Source of the DNA: Pseudomonas arsenicoxydans
GTDB taxonomy: Bacteria; Pseudomonadota; Gammaproteobacteria; Pseudomonadales; Pseudomonadaceae
Reading direction: 5' to 3'
Assembly (NCBI RefSeq): GCF_006438915.1
Contig: NZ_RCZE01000009.1
Coordinates: 231,905 to 295,904, forward strand
Length of the DNA stretch: 64,000 bases
A program made the position numbers and the translations under genes. The notes below the pieces were generated by a model. The model worked only from the letters and a program-made list of their open reading frames with translations. It searched no databases and was not told where the DNA came from. This document shows, piece after piece, positions 37,195 to 45,836 of the stretch (the first letter of the stretch is position 1; each line of letters starts with the position of its first letter).

Positions 37195-37392
37195 ATGAAA
37201 GGCAAACGCAAACTCACAACGACGAAGTGGCAGATGGCTGAGCAGTTCAAGTCTGAGGCTCAGGGTGTTTTAAAGGCGCGCTCGGCCCGAGCGAGTCGAT
37301 ACTTGGACGCCGCGCTTTGCGCCGAGGGCGTTCTGGAGCCCGTGGGCGCACTGGCGGGTAGGCGCACTTCCAGTAGAGCGGCGCACAACTAA
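37195..37392 (+). CDS. Hypothetical small basic protein
   Basis: 65 residues from the ATG at 37195 (MKGKRKLTTTKWQMAEQFKS), rich in Lys, Arg and Ala, without recognised motifs. An upstream start at 37141 is possible. No good ribosome-binding site is seen. It may be real because the frame has a plausible helical pattern, but I do not recognise it. Confidence 0.3.
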   Translation: MKGKRKLTTTKWQMAEQFKSEAQGVLKARSARASRYLDAALCAEGVLEPVGALAGRRTSSRAAHN

Positions 37393-37474
37393 TGTGACCT
37401 GTCGGACAACTCACCTTCACCGCCTCTGGGAGCTGCCGGAGGCTGCGGGGCGGGCCGAACTAGGGAGGTAATTC

Positions 37475-37924
37475 ATGACGGCGGAAGTGATGCGCGAGCG
37501 TGCTTACCAGGCCTATCGCGCCCGGTTGGAGGTGTTTCTCCCCATTCCCATCGACGCTTCAGATCAGGACATTCAACAGCTGATCGAGGCGGGTTTCTTG
37601 GCCACTAGGGTCAAGGTGCTTTGTGATCGGGGCACGCTCAGTAACGCTGGACGCGAGCAGGTCATTTCGCTGAAAACCCTGAAAAAGCGATTGGCAAACG
37701 GTCAGCGACTGAGCGTGAATCAGAGCGACCGGTTGTTTCGTGTTGTACATATCACCGCCATGGCCGAGGTGCTCTTCGAAAGCGATGAAAAGGCCAGGCG
37801 CTGGCTGTCCACCCCCAAGACACGCTTCTCAGGTAAAAGCCCCATAGCAATGCTCTCGACCAGCCCGGGCACCCGCCAGGTTGAGGAAATGCTGATTCAG
37901 TTCGCAGAAGGGTTAGCTTTTTGA
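37475..37924 (+). CDS. MbcA/ParS/Xre-type antitoxin-like protein, DUF2384 (copy 1)
   Basis: 149 residues, preceded by AGGGAGG. The C-terminal half has the DUF2384 toxin-binding pattern: DRLFRVVHITAMAEVLFESD, then ARRWLSTPKTRFSGKSPIAM and a final VEEMLIQFAEGLAF. In complete systems such proteins pair with RES-domain toxins that degrade NAD+. No RES gene lies next to it. The N-terminal half (residues 1-70) would bind DNA or shape the dimer. A paralogue is at 55637-56113, also followed by the same zinc-ribbon gene. Confidence 0.75.
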   Translation: MTAEVMRERAYQAYRARLEVFLPIPIDASDQDIQQLIEAGFLATRVKVLCDRGTLSNAGREQVISLKTLKKRLANGQRLSVNQSDRLFRVVHITAMAEVLFESDEKARRWLSTPKTRFSGKSPIAMLSTSPGTRQVEEMLIQFAEGLAF

Positions 37925-37972
37925 TGCTGGAGCGCCCCGATCGGTGCGCGACTACTGACTAGGGTGGTGCTG

Positions 37973-38292
37973 ATGAACATCAAAGAGAAGCAAGCAATTG
38001 AGGTCGTCCGCGACGTCCTGTGCGATGTCTGCCTCGATAGCACGCGCGTCGAGGGGGGCGCCTCCAATACGCTGTGTTGCAGGGAGACTGGGGATCCGGT
38101 TCAGCCCACGATGGTGAGCGCTATGAGGTACATTTATGTGAACGCTGCTTTTTCCAGTCCGTGGCCAGTCTTAAGCAAGAAAGGCGTATTCAAACGATGT
38201 TCAGTGCGAACGAAAAGGACAGATTGACCGATAATTTCGGCTTGGTCGCAACGGATGACCACCTCAACGCCGGCGGCAGCGTCGACAAATAA
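37973..38292 (+). pseudogene. Zinc-ribbon (double CxxC) small protein, frameshifted (copy 1)
   Basis: The start ATG at 37973 gives MNIKEKQAIEVVRDVLCDVC then STRVEGG, with the first CxxC. The frame then fails in a run of six Gs (38063-38068). One base away the frame continues QYAVLQGDWGSGSAHDGERY, then HLCERCFFQSVASLKQERR, supplying the second CxxC, to a stop at 38292. Adding one G restores a single protein of about 106 residues. The paralogue at 56686-57011 has the same domain order and also a frameshift. Function unknown; a metal-binding regulatory protein is a guess. Confidence 0.7.
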
Positions 38293-38506
38293 TCCATAAA
38301 TCAGACCACTCAACTGACGCCTTGATTCGAGCGCTCGCGACGGAATGATTTGGCCGAAAACGGTCGGTCGAGAAATCTGGACTTGGCCGCGTCTTACAGT
38401 TTTCCGCACTTTCCGGGAAAAGGCATAAACCATGGCCGTGAGGTCGTCGCTTTTTCGTTCAATCACTACGCCTGGCATGGTCAATGGCGGCAACCTCAGC
38501 GGATTA

Positions 38507-39178
38507 TTATCCCCCAATGTCCCCGGCCACCTCTTCCTTCGCCGCTGAGAGCACGCCTGAGGGATCGGCCAAGAACACATCTTGGGGCCGATTGCCGCCG
38601 AGGAAGGTATTGGGCGAGGCAAACCAGAAAGCCATTGCCCATCCGTCTTTCAAAGTGGTCAACGTCGAAATGACACCCTCCAGCGCGGTAAATGGCCGAA
38701 AGCCTTGTGCTGGGTCGAGTCCGTAGATCGGGAAATAATCGACGCCTGCATGGCGCAACGCAAAAATCTTCCCCGCCTGCTTCCATTTGTTGGGTTGCGA
38801 GCGAGGATTGCGCGAGCTGAACTGGGCGAGATGCGAGATCTCGTTGGCCGTCACCCAGTCGTTACTTTGGAGGATCTCCGTTTTCGACTTTGCCAGCATT
38901 CGGGCCTCGCGCAGTATCGTCGACGGCACCGGCTGCTTAGGAACCATCAGGGCGACGATGGTTGAAATTGTATCGGCAGGGAGGGGGTGAAGGTGGGCGC
39001 GGAATGCCTGGGTGAGCATGTCCACGGAGCGTAGGTACGCATCGACCATTTCCTGTGACTTCGCATTCACGGTAATGACAATCTTGTGCCTAGAACCCTC
39101 AGCGTCCTGAGGCGTGGCTTCAACCTCAATCACCGGTGATTCGCGAACGAATCCGACGGCATCAGTACTGAAAGTCAT
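38507..39178 (-). CDS. Antitoxin-like protein with MbcA/ParS-type C-terminus
   Basis: 223 residues from the ATG at 39178 with GAGGTGG upstream. An N-terminal domain (1-90) of unknown type is followed by a helix-turn-helix-like segment (NDWVTANEISHLAQFSSRN, near 110) and a C-terminal region with AMAFWFASPNTFLGGNRPQD and VLSAAKEEV. The last part resembles the toxin-binding end of MbcA/Xre antitoxins. No RES or other toxin gene follows; the 200 bases downstream have no clear gene. It lies between two antitoxin-like neighbours in opposite orientation. Confidence 0.6.
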   Translation of the reverse strand: MTFSTDAVGFVRESPVIEVEATPQDAEGSRHKIVITVNAKSQEMVDAYLRSVDMLTQAFRAHLHPLPADTISTIVALMVPKQPVPSTILREARMLAKSKTEILQSNDWVTANEISHLAQFSSRNPRSQPNKWKQAGKIFALRHAGVDYFPIYGLDPAQGFRPFTALEGVISTLTTLKDGWAMAFWFASPNTFLGGNRPQDVFLADPSGVLSAAKEEVAGDIGG

Positions 39179-39663
39179 ACCAACCACCTCAAAGTTGTCG
39201 GTGCGATCAAAACTGTCAATGAGCAATCTATTCCCGAAGGTTGATTGTCGCAATCACCACCTGGCGGCTGTCACAGAGCCTCCCCGGCTTGGCTCGGAGG
39301 AAGCGCGCGGCGGCTGAAAGCGAAATCACCCTTGAACCGTTAGGAAAGAAACCTTGCGGCGTATTGACGATTTGACAGTCCCCGTCAGTGGGCTAGCGAC
39401 GGTTGAGTGGCGAAGGGTGCCGGGTGAATGTACACCTCGAACTGCTCAGTCATTCGAATGCATCGTCGACCTCAATCCCCAAACATCTGACAGCGCTTTC
39501 AGGTCGCACATAACTAAGCAGAAGTTCGACCTATCTCAAATCTTCATCCTGCAATAGATCAACGATGCCAGGATTCGCCGTAGCGTGTGAGTAATTTACA
39601 TGGTTGAATCCAAGCTAACGTATGAGGCTACACTCTAGAACGTTATTTGCGTGGGCATCAGTT
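39179..39663. other. Non-coding stretch between antitoxin-like genes
   Basis: No convincing frame. The segment must hold the promoters of the genes at 38507-39178 (minus) and 39664-39816 (plus). TTTACATGGTTGAATCC near 39600 is AT-rich but shows no firm promoter. Confidence 0.35.
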
Positions 39664-39816
39664 ATGCGGACAACGTTCAGCTGTAGCCAGGCGCGTCGGC
39701 GACTCCGCCGCCTTCTGGCGCTGGTCGACCAAGGTCACAGTTTGGTCTTAACAAAGAACGGGCGAGCAATTTGCCGGCTGGAAGGTCGCGCAGTGTTGCC
39801 GCCTACGCGGAATTGA
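39664..39816 (+). CDS. Phd/YefM-like small antitoxin (copy 1)
   Basis: 50 residues: MRTTFSCSQARRRLRRLLAL followed by HSLVLTKNGRAICRLEGRA. The pattern (Ser-Arg-Ala-Arg helix, then loop and VxxTKNGRxxxxL strand) is that of Phd/YefM antitoxins, shortened to the N-terminal DNA-binding half. A paralogue is found at 58063-58332 on the other strand. No adjacent RelE or Doc toxin gene is seen. Confidence 0.6.
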   Translation: MRTTFSCSQARRRLRRLLALVDQGHSLVLTKNGRAICRLEGRAVLPPTRN

Positions 39817-39824
39817 CCCAGTTG

Positions 39825-40390
39825 CCAAGATGTCACTGCGCCCACGGTGCTTTGTTGCTCGATGGCGGCCGCGATGTGCTGGTTCATCGATTGAATGTTC
39901 GATACGGTACGGGTGATATTTCCTAGTGAGACGCCGGCCTTTCGAATCGCGCTGCGCTGCTGTCAGTCAGACTGCTGCTATTGCTAATGATGCTGGCCAC
40001 CTGCTCGGTGCCACGCTGCAAGCAGGCGACGAGCCCTTCGATTTGCTCAGTGGACTTCTGGGTACGCTGGGCTAGGGCGCGAACTACTTCGGCGGCTACG
40101 GCAAAACCGCGACCGGTCTAACCGGCACGGGCAATGGCGGCGTTGAGCGCCAACAGGTTAGTTTGCTCGGCCACGGCTTTAATCACGTCCATGACGCTAC
40201 CGTTTCTACTGCTTTCCTGCTGCAGGAGGGTCAGTGCCTCTACAGAGTGCACCACTTCCTGAGTTAGGCGTTCGATCTGCACAATGGCTTCCCCCACAAC
40301 GTTGTTGCCCTCGCGAACTTCGCCATTGGCCGTTACGGCGACTTGCGAGGCTTGATTGGCCTTCCGCGAGACTTCCTGGCCGTTTTCTGC
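39825..40390 (-). pseudogene. Chemoreceptor signalling-domain remnant
   Basis: Minus-strand translation gives scattered chemoreceptor pieces: AEQTNLLALNAAIARAG, then TAG, TGRGFAVVAAEVVRALAQRT, KSTEQIEGLVACLQRGTEQV and SMNQHIAAAIEQQSTV at the end. The N-terminal sensor, membrane segments and HAMP are missing, and there are a nonsense codon (where Glu is expected) and deletions. The stretch is a fragment left by rearrangement and unrelated in position to the receptor at 10136. Confidence 0.85.
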
Positions 40391-41024
40391 CTTTCACCAC
40401 GGGCAGAAATCGGCCAAAAGCAGACGCTGTGCATACGGCCAGCACGCTGATTTCATAGTCCCCCGCACCGTGGGAAATTGCACCGTACCTGACCACCTGA
40501 TTGCATCCGCACTGACCAGTGGTTTGAACTGGAAGTGACCAGGCGTTTGCATTGCACTTGACCAAGGGCGCACCCTTTCGGAGGTTGGTACGCTCAGCCT
40601 GAAAACGCTGCTGACCGTCTGGTGTGGAGGGAATCAAACTGCCCTCCATTGCCTAGAACAACGATGTGAGCGGCATCACCTGTACTGCTCTGAGCGCAGG
40701 GCTTTAACCTGCTGCACATTTAAACGAATGTAGGGGAATCGAATTGGCTTGAGCGTCGCGCCAAGAGGCGATCCATGAGATGGGCCATGTTAATTTCAAA
40801 TGTTTCGCAGTTGAATTCAATACTGCGGATAGGAGCACTGAAAAGAACTAAAGCAGGTGCGCTAACGCGACTTGGAGACGTATTCCGTCACACTGTCTGT
40901 TGAATATGGAATTATGTAAGTCATCGACTGAACACTATGCATTTTTATCGTGCAGGAAGTTCTCTTTTGGTTGTGGCGAATGTATGGGAGATTGTCCAAA
41001 CCGGCCCATGAGAGAGTGATTGTA
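40391..41024. other. Intergenic region with dispersed repeat words
   Basis: 40390-40430 contains GGCAGAAATCGGCCAAAAGCAG, matching the dispersed element seen near 635-700. The words CTGACCA recur several times at 40490-40560. No gene is recognised. The part before 41025 should hold the promoter of the lyase gene. Confidence 0.4.
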
Positions 41025-41555
41025 ATGAAACAGCGTGATGAACTGATCAGGCGGTGTGTTGAGTTCCTGTCTGAAATCAAAGACAAGACTGCTGGCGCAA
41101 ACATAGAGCGCTGGCTTAATGACCATTACGGGCCTGGCACTGAAACTTACCAGGCAATTGCTGAACGGGTGATTGAAGGTGTCGCGCAGGGGTGGTTGGC
41201 TAACACTGAAATCAGTGGGCCGCATTATCGTCGCAGCCGTTTATGTGAACCGTCTGCGCAAACCTTCTACTTCAGCATCACCGCTGTGTATATCGACAGC
41301 AAAGGCCACGAACTGGATAACCCGCAGCACACATTCCGAGGGGATTATCACAGTCATCCCTACGGAGAACTCAACATGGTGATCCCGCTCGACGAGCACG
41401 CTGTATTGGCCGGACCTCTCGGTTGGCAAGGCGCCGGCTGGACCGCTCCTGCACCTGGAAGCCATCACTATCCTGAAGTGAAGAACGGAGCATTGATTGC
41501 TTTCTTCTTTCTGCCCGCGGGCCGAATTTCCTATGACGTTCAGGCAAATGGCTGA
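41025..41555 (+). CDS. pnbB: 4-hydroxylaminobenzoate lyase (DUF4863 family)
   Basis: 176 residues from the ATG at 41025. The cupin-like core is RGDYHSHPYGELNMVIPLDE (near 105) and GAGWTAPAPGSHHYPEVKNG (near 138), whose histidines should bind a metal. The enzyme converts 4-hydroxylaminobenzoate to protocatechuate and ammonia in 4-nitrobenzoate degradation. A PnbA-like nitroreductase lies 1.3 kb downstream in opposite orientation, followed by a LysR gene, as in known pnb clusters. A UbiC-like gene overlaps its 3' end. Confidence 0.75.
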   Translation: MKQRDELIRRCVEFLSEIKDKTAGANIERWLNDHYGPGTETYQAIAERVIEGVAQGWLANTEISGPHYRRSRLCEPSAQTFYFSITAVYIDSKGHELDNPQHTFRGDYHSHPYGELNMVIPLDEHAVLAGPLGWQGAGWTAPAPGSHHYPEVKNGALIAFFFLPAGRISYDVQANG

Positions 41556-42123
41556 GTTGCAGGTGCATGATCGTTTCCTGCAACCTGGCGCACGCTGGCA
41601 TATGGGCAGCGATTGTCATTCATTGATGAATCCAGTCACCAGAAATTGGCTATTGGACCGAGGATCGCTGACCCGTCGCTTGAAGCTTTTGTCCGGTAAC
41701 GAATTTCAAGTCATTGCGTTGCGCAACGAGACCGGGCCGCTCCTGCCAGAAGAGTGCAAGCTCCTGGACCTGGAAACAGGTGCCAGCGGCTGGATACGTG
41801 AAGTGTATCTGGCTGGGCTGGGGCGTCCCTGGGTTTTTGCCCGGTCTATCATTACGTGTCTTGATCGTGAGGCCGGTGATTCGCCTTTATTCGGATTAGG
41901 GGAAGTCCCCCTTGGAACTGTATTATTTGGCGACGCCCCTTATCAGAGAAGCGAGATTGAGGTGTGTCGGTATCTGGAAAACGGGCAGGCAGGTCAACAG
42001 GACGCTGAACCGCTTTGGGCCAGACGATCACTATTCAGTCGTCGAAGAAATCGCGTTCTTGTTCAGGAAGTGTTCCTGCCTCAACTTTGGGAAGAACTGC
42101 GCAAGACAGCGTTAGTGAAGTAA
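41548..42123 (+). CDS. UbiC-like chorismate lyase family protein
   Basis: 191 residues from the ATG at 41548, which overlaps the pnbB stop (ATGGCTGA), so translation is coupled; ATG 41533 is an alternative. UbiC-like features are TRNWLLDRGSLTRRLKLLSG (near 30), SGWIREVYLAGLGRPWVFAR (near 85) and LWARRSLFSRRRNRVLVQEV (near 160). UbiC releases pyruvate from chorismate to give 4-hydroxybenzoate. In this setting it may bind or process an aromatic acid for the nitrobenzoate pathway. Its role there is not established. Confidence 0.7.
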   Translation: MAELQVHDRFLQPGARWHMGSDCHSLMNPVTRNWLLDRGSLTRRLKLLSGNEFQVIALRNETGPLLPEECKLLDLETGASGWIREVYLAGLGRPWVFARSIITCLDREAGDSPLFGLGEVPLGTVLFGDAPYQRSEIEVCRYLENGQAGQQDAEPLWARRSLFSRRRNRVLVQEVFLPQLWEELRKTALVK

Positions 42124-42148
42124 AGGCGCGTATGGGTAATACGCGCCT
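42124..42148. terminator. Perfect hairpin between convergent genes
   Basis: AGGCGCGTA and TACGCGCCT form a perfect 9-bp stem around TGGGTAA. It follows the UbiC-like stop; the T-run is weak (CTTTTG), so it is a probable bidirectional or Rho-assisted terminator. Confidence 0.6.
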
Positions 42149-42185
42149 CTGCATCCTTTTGAACTAGCGGGGCGAAACAGTCTGT

Positions 42186-42833
42186 TTATCCATGTTCCCA
42201 ATGTGAACACAGGATGATGCTGCACAGATCTGTGCGTTTGAATTCCGGATCCTTATAGGCGAGAAAGTCATCGTTGAACGTGCCGAAGGTACTTTGAGGA
42301 CGATGTTTCATGCCTTGGTAGAATTCGTCGATCATTTTGTGAGCGAATCGGGCCTCCCGTGGATAGGCCGAAATCACTGCATTTCGTTGGTCGTCGGTAA
42401 ACGCTTCAAAGCCACGTCCCGCCACGTCCATTCCTGCACCCGCCTGTAGAAGGGCGATCTCGGCATGCATGTGTTCCGGAATGCCGGGAGTTGTGTGGAG
42501 CGCGATTGCGTTCCACACTTTTTCGACGTCCGTGGCGCAAATGCCATGACCGCGCAGAAAGTCACGCGCTGCATTGGCGCCGTCTACCTCAAAGCGAAGC
42601 TGGCTGCTGTTGTACTTCGACGTCAGGCCGACATCATGGAACATCGCCGCGGTATAGAGCAGTTCAGGGTCAAAAATCAGGCCCTTGCGTTTACCTGTCA
42701 TCGCCCCCCAGAAGTAGACGCGTGTGGAGTGTGAAAACAGTAAATCACTTTCGGTGTCGCGAATGAGTTCAGTCACTTCCCGGGTCAGTTGGCTGTCGGG
42801 AATGCTTACATTGAAACGTTCGGTCAGTGGCAT
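42186..42833 (-). CDS. HD-domain hydrolase, cyanamide hydratase-like
   Basis: 215 residues from the ATG at 42833 with GGAGAG upstream. Metal-site motifs of HD proteins are visible: LLFSHSTRVYFWG (near 35), LLYTAAMFHDVGLTSKY (near 60) and VWNAIALHTTPGIPEH (near 100). The overall pattern is close to Ddi2/cyanamide hydratase-like proteins. It sits between the UbiC-like and nitroreductase genes, on the nitroreductase strand with a 54-base gap, so the two are probably cotranscribed. It could remove a nitrogenous by-product, but that is speculation. Confidence 0.75.
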   Translation of the reverse strand: MPLTERFNVSIPDSQLTREVTELIRDTESDLLFSHSTRVYFWGAMTGKRKGLIFDPELLYTAAMFHDVGLTSKYNSSQLRFEVDGANAARDFLRGHGICATDVEKVWNAIALHTTPGIPEHMHAEIALLQAGAGMDVAGRGFEAFTDDQRNAVISAYPREARFAHKMIDEFYQGMKHRPQSTFGTFNDDFLAYKDPEFKRTDLCSIILCSHWEHG

Positions 42834-42887
42834 GAGTGCGATCTCTCCAATACGCCAAAACAGGTGTTGGTCGGGCTTCACAAACGT

Positions 42888-43592
42888 TTAGAAGCCGTGA
42901 AGCGAAGCAAACTCTTCGATTGAAGCTTTTGGCATTTGCGGGCGCCGCCTGGCCCATTGCGGATCACCAAAGCCCATCGCCATGCCGCACACCACCAACT
43001 CTTCAGTAGCCAGCGGCAAGCAACTACGAAAAACGGCGTGGTAGCGAGCGAGAAACTCTTGCGTGCAGGTGTCCAGTCCTCGCGATTTGGCGGCGAGCAT
43101 GATGTTCTGAATGAACATGCCCAGATCCAGCCAGCTGCCTTTTTCAAGGCGCCGATCAATGGTGAAAACCAACCCCACCGGTGCATCGAAGAATCGGCAA
43201 TTGCGTTCGGTCTGAGCCGCCCGTGAGGCAACATCGTCGTGAGCGATGCCCAGTGAGCCGTAGAAGATCGAGCCGAACTCTCGGCGACGGGAAGCGTATG
43301 GCTCTGGCAATGGATCGGGAAAGTAGCTGTATTCAGAAGAGGGTTGACCCGGCTGTTTGTGCGCGGCGATGATGGCGTCTGTCAACGTGGCTTTGGCAGC
43401 CCCTGTAGTGACATAGACCTTCCACGGTTGCACATTAGCTCCTGTGCCGGCATGACGCGCGGTATGGAGGATGGCTGTGATCACTTCAAGCTCGACTTCA
43501 CGATTCAGGTAAAAGCGATTGGCAAATCGACTTACCATGATCTGCTCGACTTCAGTCATCTCAGGTATCGACTCGGTTTGGGCATCAGGCAT
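42888..43592 (-). CDS. pnbA: Nitroreductase, 4-nitrobenzoate reductase-like
   Basis: 234 residues. It is a FMN-dependent nitroreductase: SRFANRFYLNREVELEVITA at the N-terminus, ARHAGTGANVQPWKVYVTTG (FMN region, near 48), and LDLGMFIQNIMLAAKSRGLD (near 158). Such enzymes reduce nitro groups to hydroxylamines. With the hydroxylaminobenzoate lyase and LysR gene nearby, 4-nitrobenzoate is the likely substrate. A general nitroreductase is the alternative. Confidence 0.8.
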   Translation of the reverse strand: MPDAQTESIPEMTEVEQIMVSRFANRFYLNREVELEVITAILHTARHAGTGANVQPWKVYVTTGAAKATLTDAIIAAHKQPGQPSSEYSYFPDPLPEPYASRRREFGSIFYGSLGIAHDDVASRAAQTERNCRFFDAPVGLVFTIDRRLEKGSWLDLGMFIQNIMLAAKSRGLDTCTQEFLARYHAVFRSCLPLATEELVVCGMAMGFGDPQWARRRPQMPKASIEEFASLHGF

Positions 43593-43725
43593 GATTCACG
43601 TCCAGTCATTTAACGTATTAAGGTCCTGACTACCCTACGTTGCAGATTTGCTGTCACTGAAGTGCAATTTTCATCACATGAAAATGCACACGGTTCACTC
43701 AGGCTGCAATGACTGTCGGCGTGGG

Positions 43726-44688
43726 TTACGGCTCGACAATGTTTGCAGACAGTGCCGCGCTCGATAGCATATTGCGCAGCCAGCTATGCCCTGGGTCGTG
43801 AGTATGTCGTTCATGCCAGACCATCTGCACGGCACGTGGTGGGGCCTGCCAAGGCAGTTGCAAAGCGCACGCTACGCCTGATTGGTGGAACAACCTGGCC
43901 AGAGTGGCTGGAACGATCGCGGCCATTTCGGTGCCCGACAGCAGGCTTGGGACGGCAAGGAAATGCGGTTGCACCATCTTGATGTCGGGTTTTTTTCCGA
44001 TCGAACCGAACGCGGCTGTCAGAGCGTCCCGGTCAAACATTTCAGTGCGCCGCGTCAAACCGCGCTCGGAGAATTCGCCATCTTCCGAGCTGCCTGTGGA
44101 GATGACCAAAAGAGGGAGGTTTGCCAGAGCATCCAATCCTGTCTTGCTGTCGGCGAGCGGGTGATCTTTGGCAATCACCATCATGTCGTGCTCCTTGAAC
44201 AGCACTAGTTCGCGCAGCCGGTGAGGAATGCCAGAGAATGAGCCAAGGGCAATGTCCACCCGACCGACGTCAATCTGCGCGGTCAGGTCGATTCGGCTGG
44301 CGGGCAATACGGTGAAACTCGCGTAAGGCGCAATGGTTGAAATCGTCCGCAAAAAGGTAGGCAGTATCACCGCGGTCATATGGTCGGTCGCGGCGATACA
44401 GAACTGGCGATCGGTATGACGTGCATCAAACTCTCTGGGACCGACCGCACGTTCGATCGCCACCAGGGCATCTCGCACCAGCGGTGCCATTTCGAGTGCC
44501 CGAACGGTCGGCTCCATCCCGTTCGTCGTGCGCACGAACAACTCATCGTTGAGCAACGCCCGTAGTCGAGAGAGTGCATGACTGACCGCAGACGGGCTGA
44601 GACTGACGACTTCACTCGCCCGCAGGACATTTTTTTCCCGAATGATTGCGTCGAACACCCGTAGCAAATTCAAGTCCAGATTTCGCAT
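43726..44688 (-). CDS. pnbR: LysR-type regulator next to the nitrobenzoate genes
   Basis: 320 residues from the ATG at 44688 (a TTG at 44694 is also in frame). The winged-helix is LDLNLLRVFDAIIREKNVLR with LSPSAVSHALSRLRALLNDE; the C-terminal effector domain resembles the NodD/SyrM/PnbR group. It lies 133 bp upstream of the nitroreductase gene on the same strand. Control of the pnb genes is inferred from position. Confidence 0.75.
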   Translation of the reverse strand: MRNLDLNLLRVFDAIIREKNVLRASEVVSLSPSAVSHALSRLRALLNDELFVRTTNGMEPTVRALEMAPLVRDALVAIERAVGPREFDARHTDRQFCIAATDHMTAVILPTFLRTISTIAPYASFTVLPASRIDLTAQIDVGRVDIALGSFSGIPHRLRELVLFKEHDMMVIAKDHPLADSKTGLDALANLPLLVISTGSSEDGEFSERGLTRRTEMFDRDALTAAFGSIGKKPDIKMVQPHFLAVPSLLSGTEMAAIVPATLARLFHQSGVACALQLPWQAPPRAVQMVWHERHTHDPGHSWLRNMLSSAALSANIVEP

Positions 44689-44859
44689 TTCCAATTCACC
44701 ACGTTTTACGGCCTAACCGCCTTCCATACTGCCGTAGCTGAGCATTTCGTTGGTACCACAATCCGATATAAATTCTAGTTAGTTTCTCCGGCGCGCAAGC
44801 GCCACGGGCGTGGTTACGTCCAGGGTGTGGGACGTAATCACCGCCAGTAGCGTCGAGGT

Positions 44860-45279
44860 TTATTGATCTGATTTGGTGGGTTGCACCAGTGTTTCTCTGT
44901 CATTGGAGAGCAACCACGCGACAAGGGAGGCGGGCTGGGATTTGCTTGGATTGCGCGTTACCCGATGCAACTGACCTGGCTCCTCATACCATGCTTGTCC
45001 GGCTTTGTAGAGCTGCGGTGGCTGGCCGTCGAGCGCCGACTCAACTTCACCACTCAACACAACGACAAACACATGCCCTGGATGTCGATGGGGAGTGGAA
45101 GTGGCACCGGGCGCGAAGTCGACACGAACGGCAGTGGCCTTCGCAAAAGCCTGTAGAGGCAACGCAGCTTGCGCGATCGGAGTAACGATTTCATCTCCGG
45201 CGCCACCGCCATGAGCCAGGGCAAATGTACTGAGCATGCCTACGAACGTTGCACCGATTAGCGTTACTAGAAAGTTCAT
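44860..45279 (-). CDS. Exported cupin-domain protein
   Basis: 139 residues. A signal peptide (about 1-22, VTLIGATFVGMLSTFALAHG) suggests a periplasmic protein. The cupin motif is TSTPHRHPGHVFVVVLSGEV (near 60) with WYEEPGQLHRVTRNPSKSQP, giving the metal-binding His and Glu. The gene starts five bases after the carboxymuconolactone decarboxylase-like gene and is cotranscribed. Role unknown; perhaps binding of a small hydroxylated or oxidised compound. Confidence 0.82.
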   Translation of the reverse strand: MNFLVTLIGATFVGMLSTFALAHGGGAGDEIVTPIAQAALPLQAFAKATAVRVDFAPGATSTPHRHPGHVFVVVLSGEVESALDGQPPQLYKAGQAWYEEPGQLHRVTRNPSKSQPASLVAWLLSNDRETLVQPTKSDQ

Positions 45280-45284
45280 GATGT

Positions 45285-45725
45285 TTATTCCGGCTGCATT
45301 GCGAAGCCAACGCCAAAGCGATTCCAGGCGTTGATCGTGGCAATCACAAAGGTCAATTCCGCCAGCTCCTGATCGTTGAAGGCGGCGGCGACTTCTTCGT
45401 AGATGTCATCTGGTGCATGAGTCGTTGCGACCAGCGTCAGCGTCTCGGTCCATAACAGGGCGGCGCGTTCCTGCTGATTGAAAAAAGGTGTTTCCTTCCA
45501 GGTACTCAAAGCTGCCAGGCGACGTAATGTTTCACCTTGGTTAGCGGCATCGGTGGTATGCATATCAACGCAGTAGGCGCAGCCGTTGATTTGGGATGCC
45601 CGGATCCGTACCAACTCCCGCAAAGCGAGCGGAAGCACCGATTCCGAAATGGCTTTTTCCAGCCCCATCATGGCTTTCATCGCCTGTGGAGCAGCGGCGT
45701 AATAGTTAAGGCGTTTTGAAGTCAT
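45285..45725 (-). CDS. Carboxymuconolactone decarboxylase / AhpD-like protein
   Basis: 146 residues from the ATG at 45725. The redox CxxC and following His lie in INGCAYCVDMHTTDAANQGE (near 49), the AhpD-like alkylhydroperoxidase motif. The N-terminus is MTSKRLNYYAAAPQAMKAMM. Members reduce peroxides or are of unknown activity. The gene is followed after five bases by the cupin gene and is divergent from a LysR gene, which probably controls both. Confidence 0.87.
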   Translation of the reverse strand: MTSKRLNYYAAAPQAMKAMMGLEKAISESVLPLALRELVRIRASQINGCAYCVDMHTTDAANQGETLRRLAALSTWKETPFFNQQERAALLWTETLTLVATTHAPDDIYEEVAAAFNDQELAELTFVIATINAWNRFGVGFAMQPE

Positions 45726-45836
45726 TTCTTTATCTCCAGTCAACCGAAGGTTTCGGCTCTGAAGCAACTGTATTGGCTGAAACTAACGAGATAAACTGGG
45801 GTAAATCGACTTCATTGTGCGAGAACTCGGATAATC

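Noticed and set aside
38134..38622. RES-type toxin gene downstream of the minus-strand antitoxin-like gene
   Set aside because: The open frame has none of the RES residues and is largely antisense to the zinc-ribbon gene.
39825..40390. A transposase or prophage gene
   Set aside because: All readable peptides match the chemoreceptor signalling domain instead.
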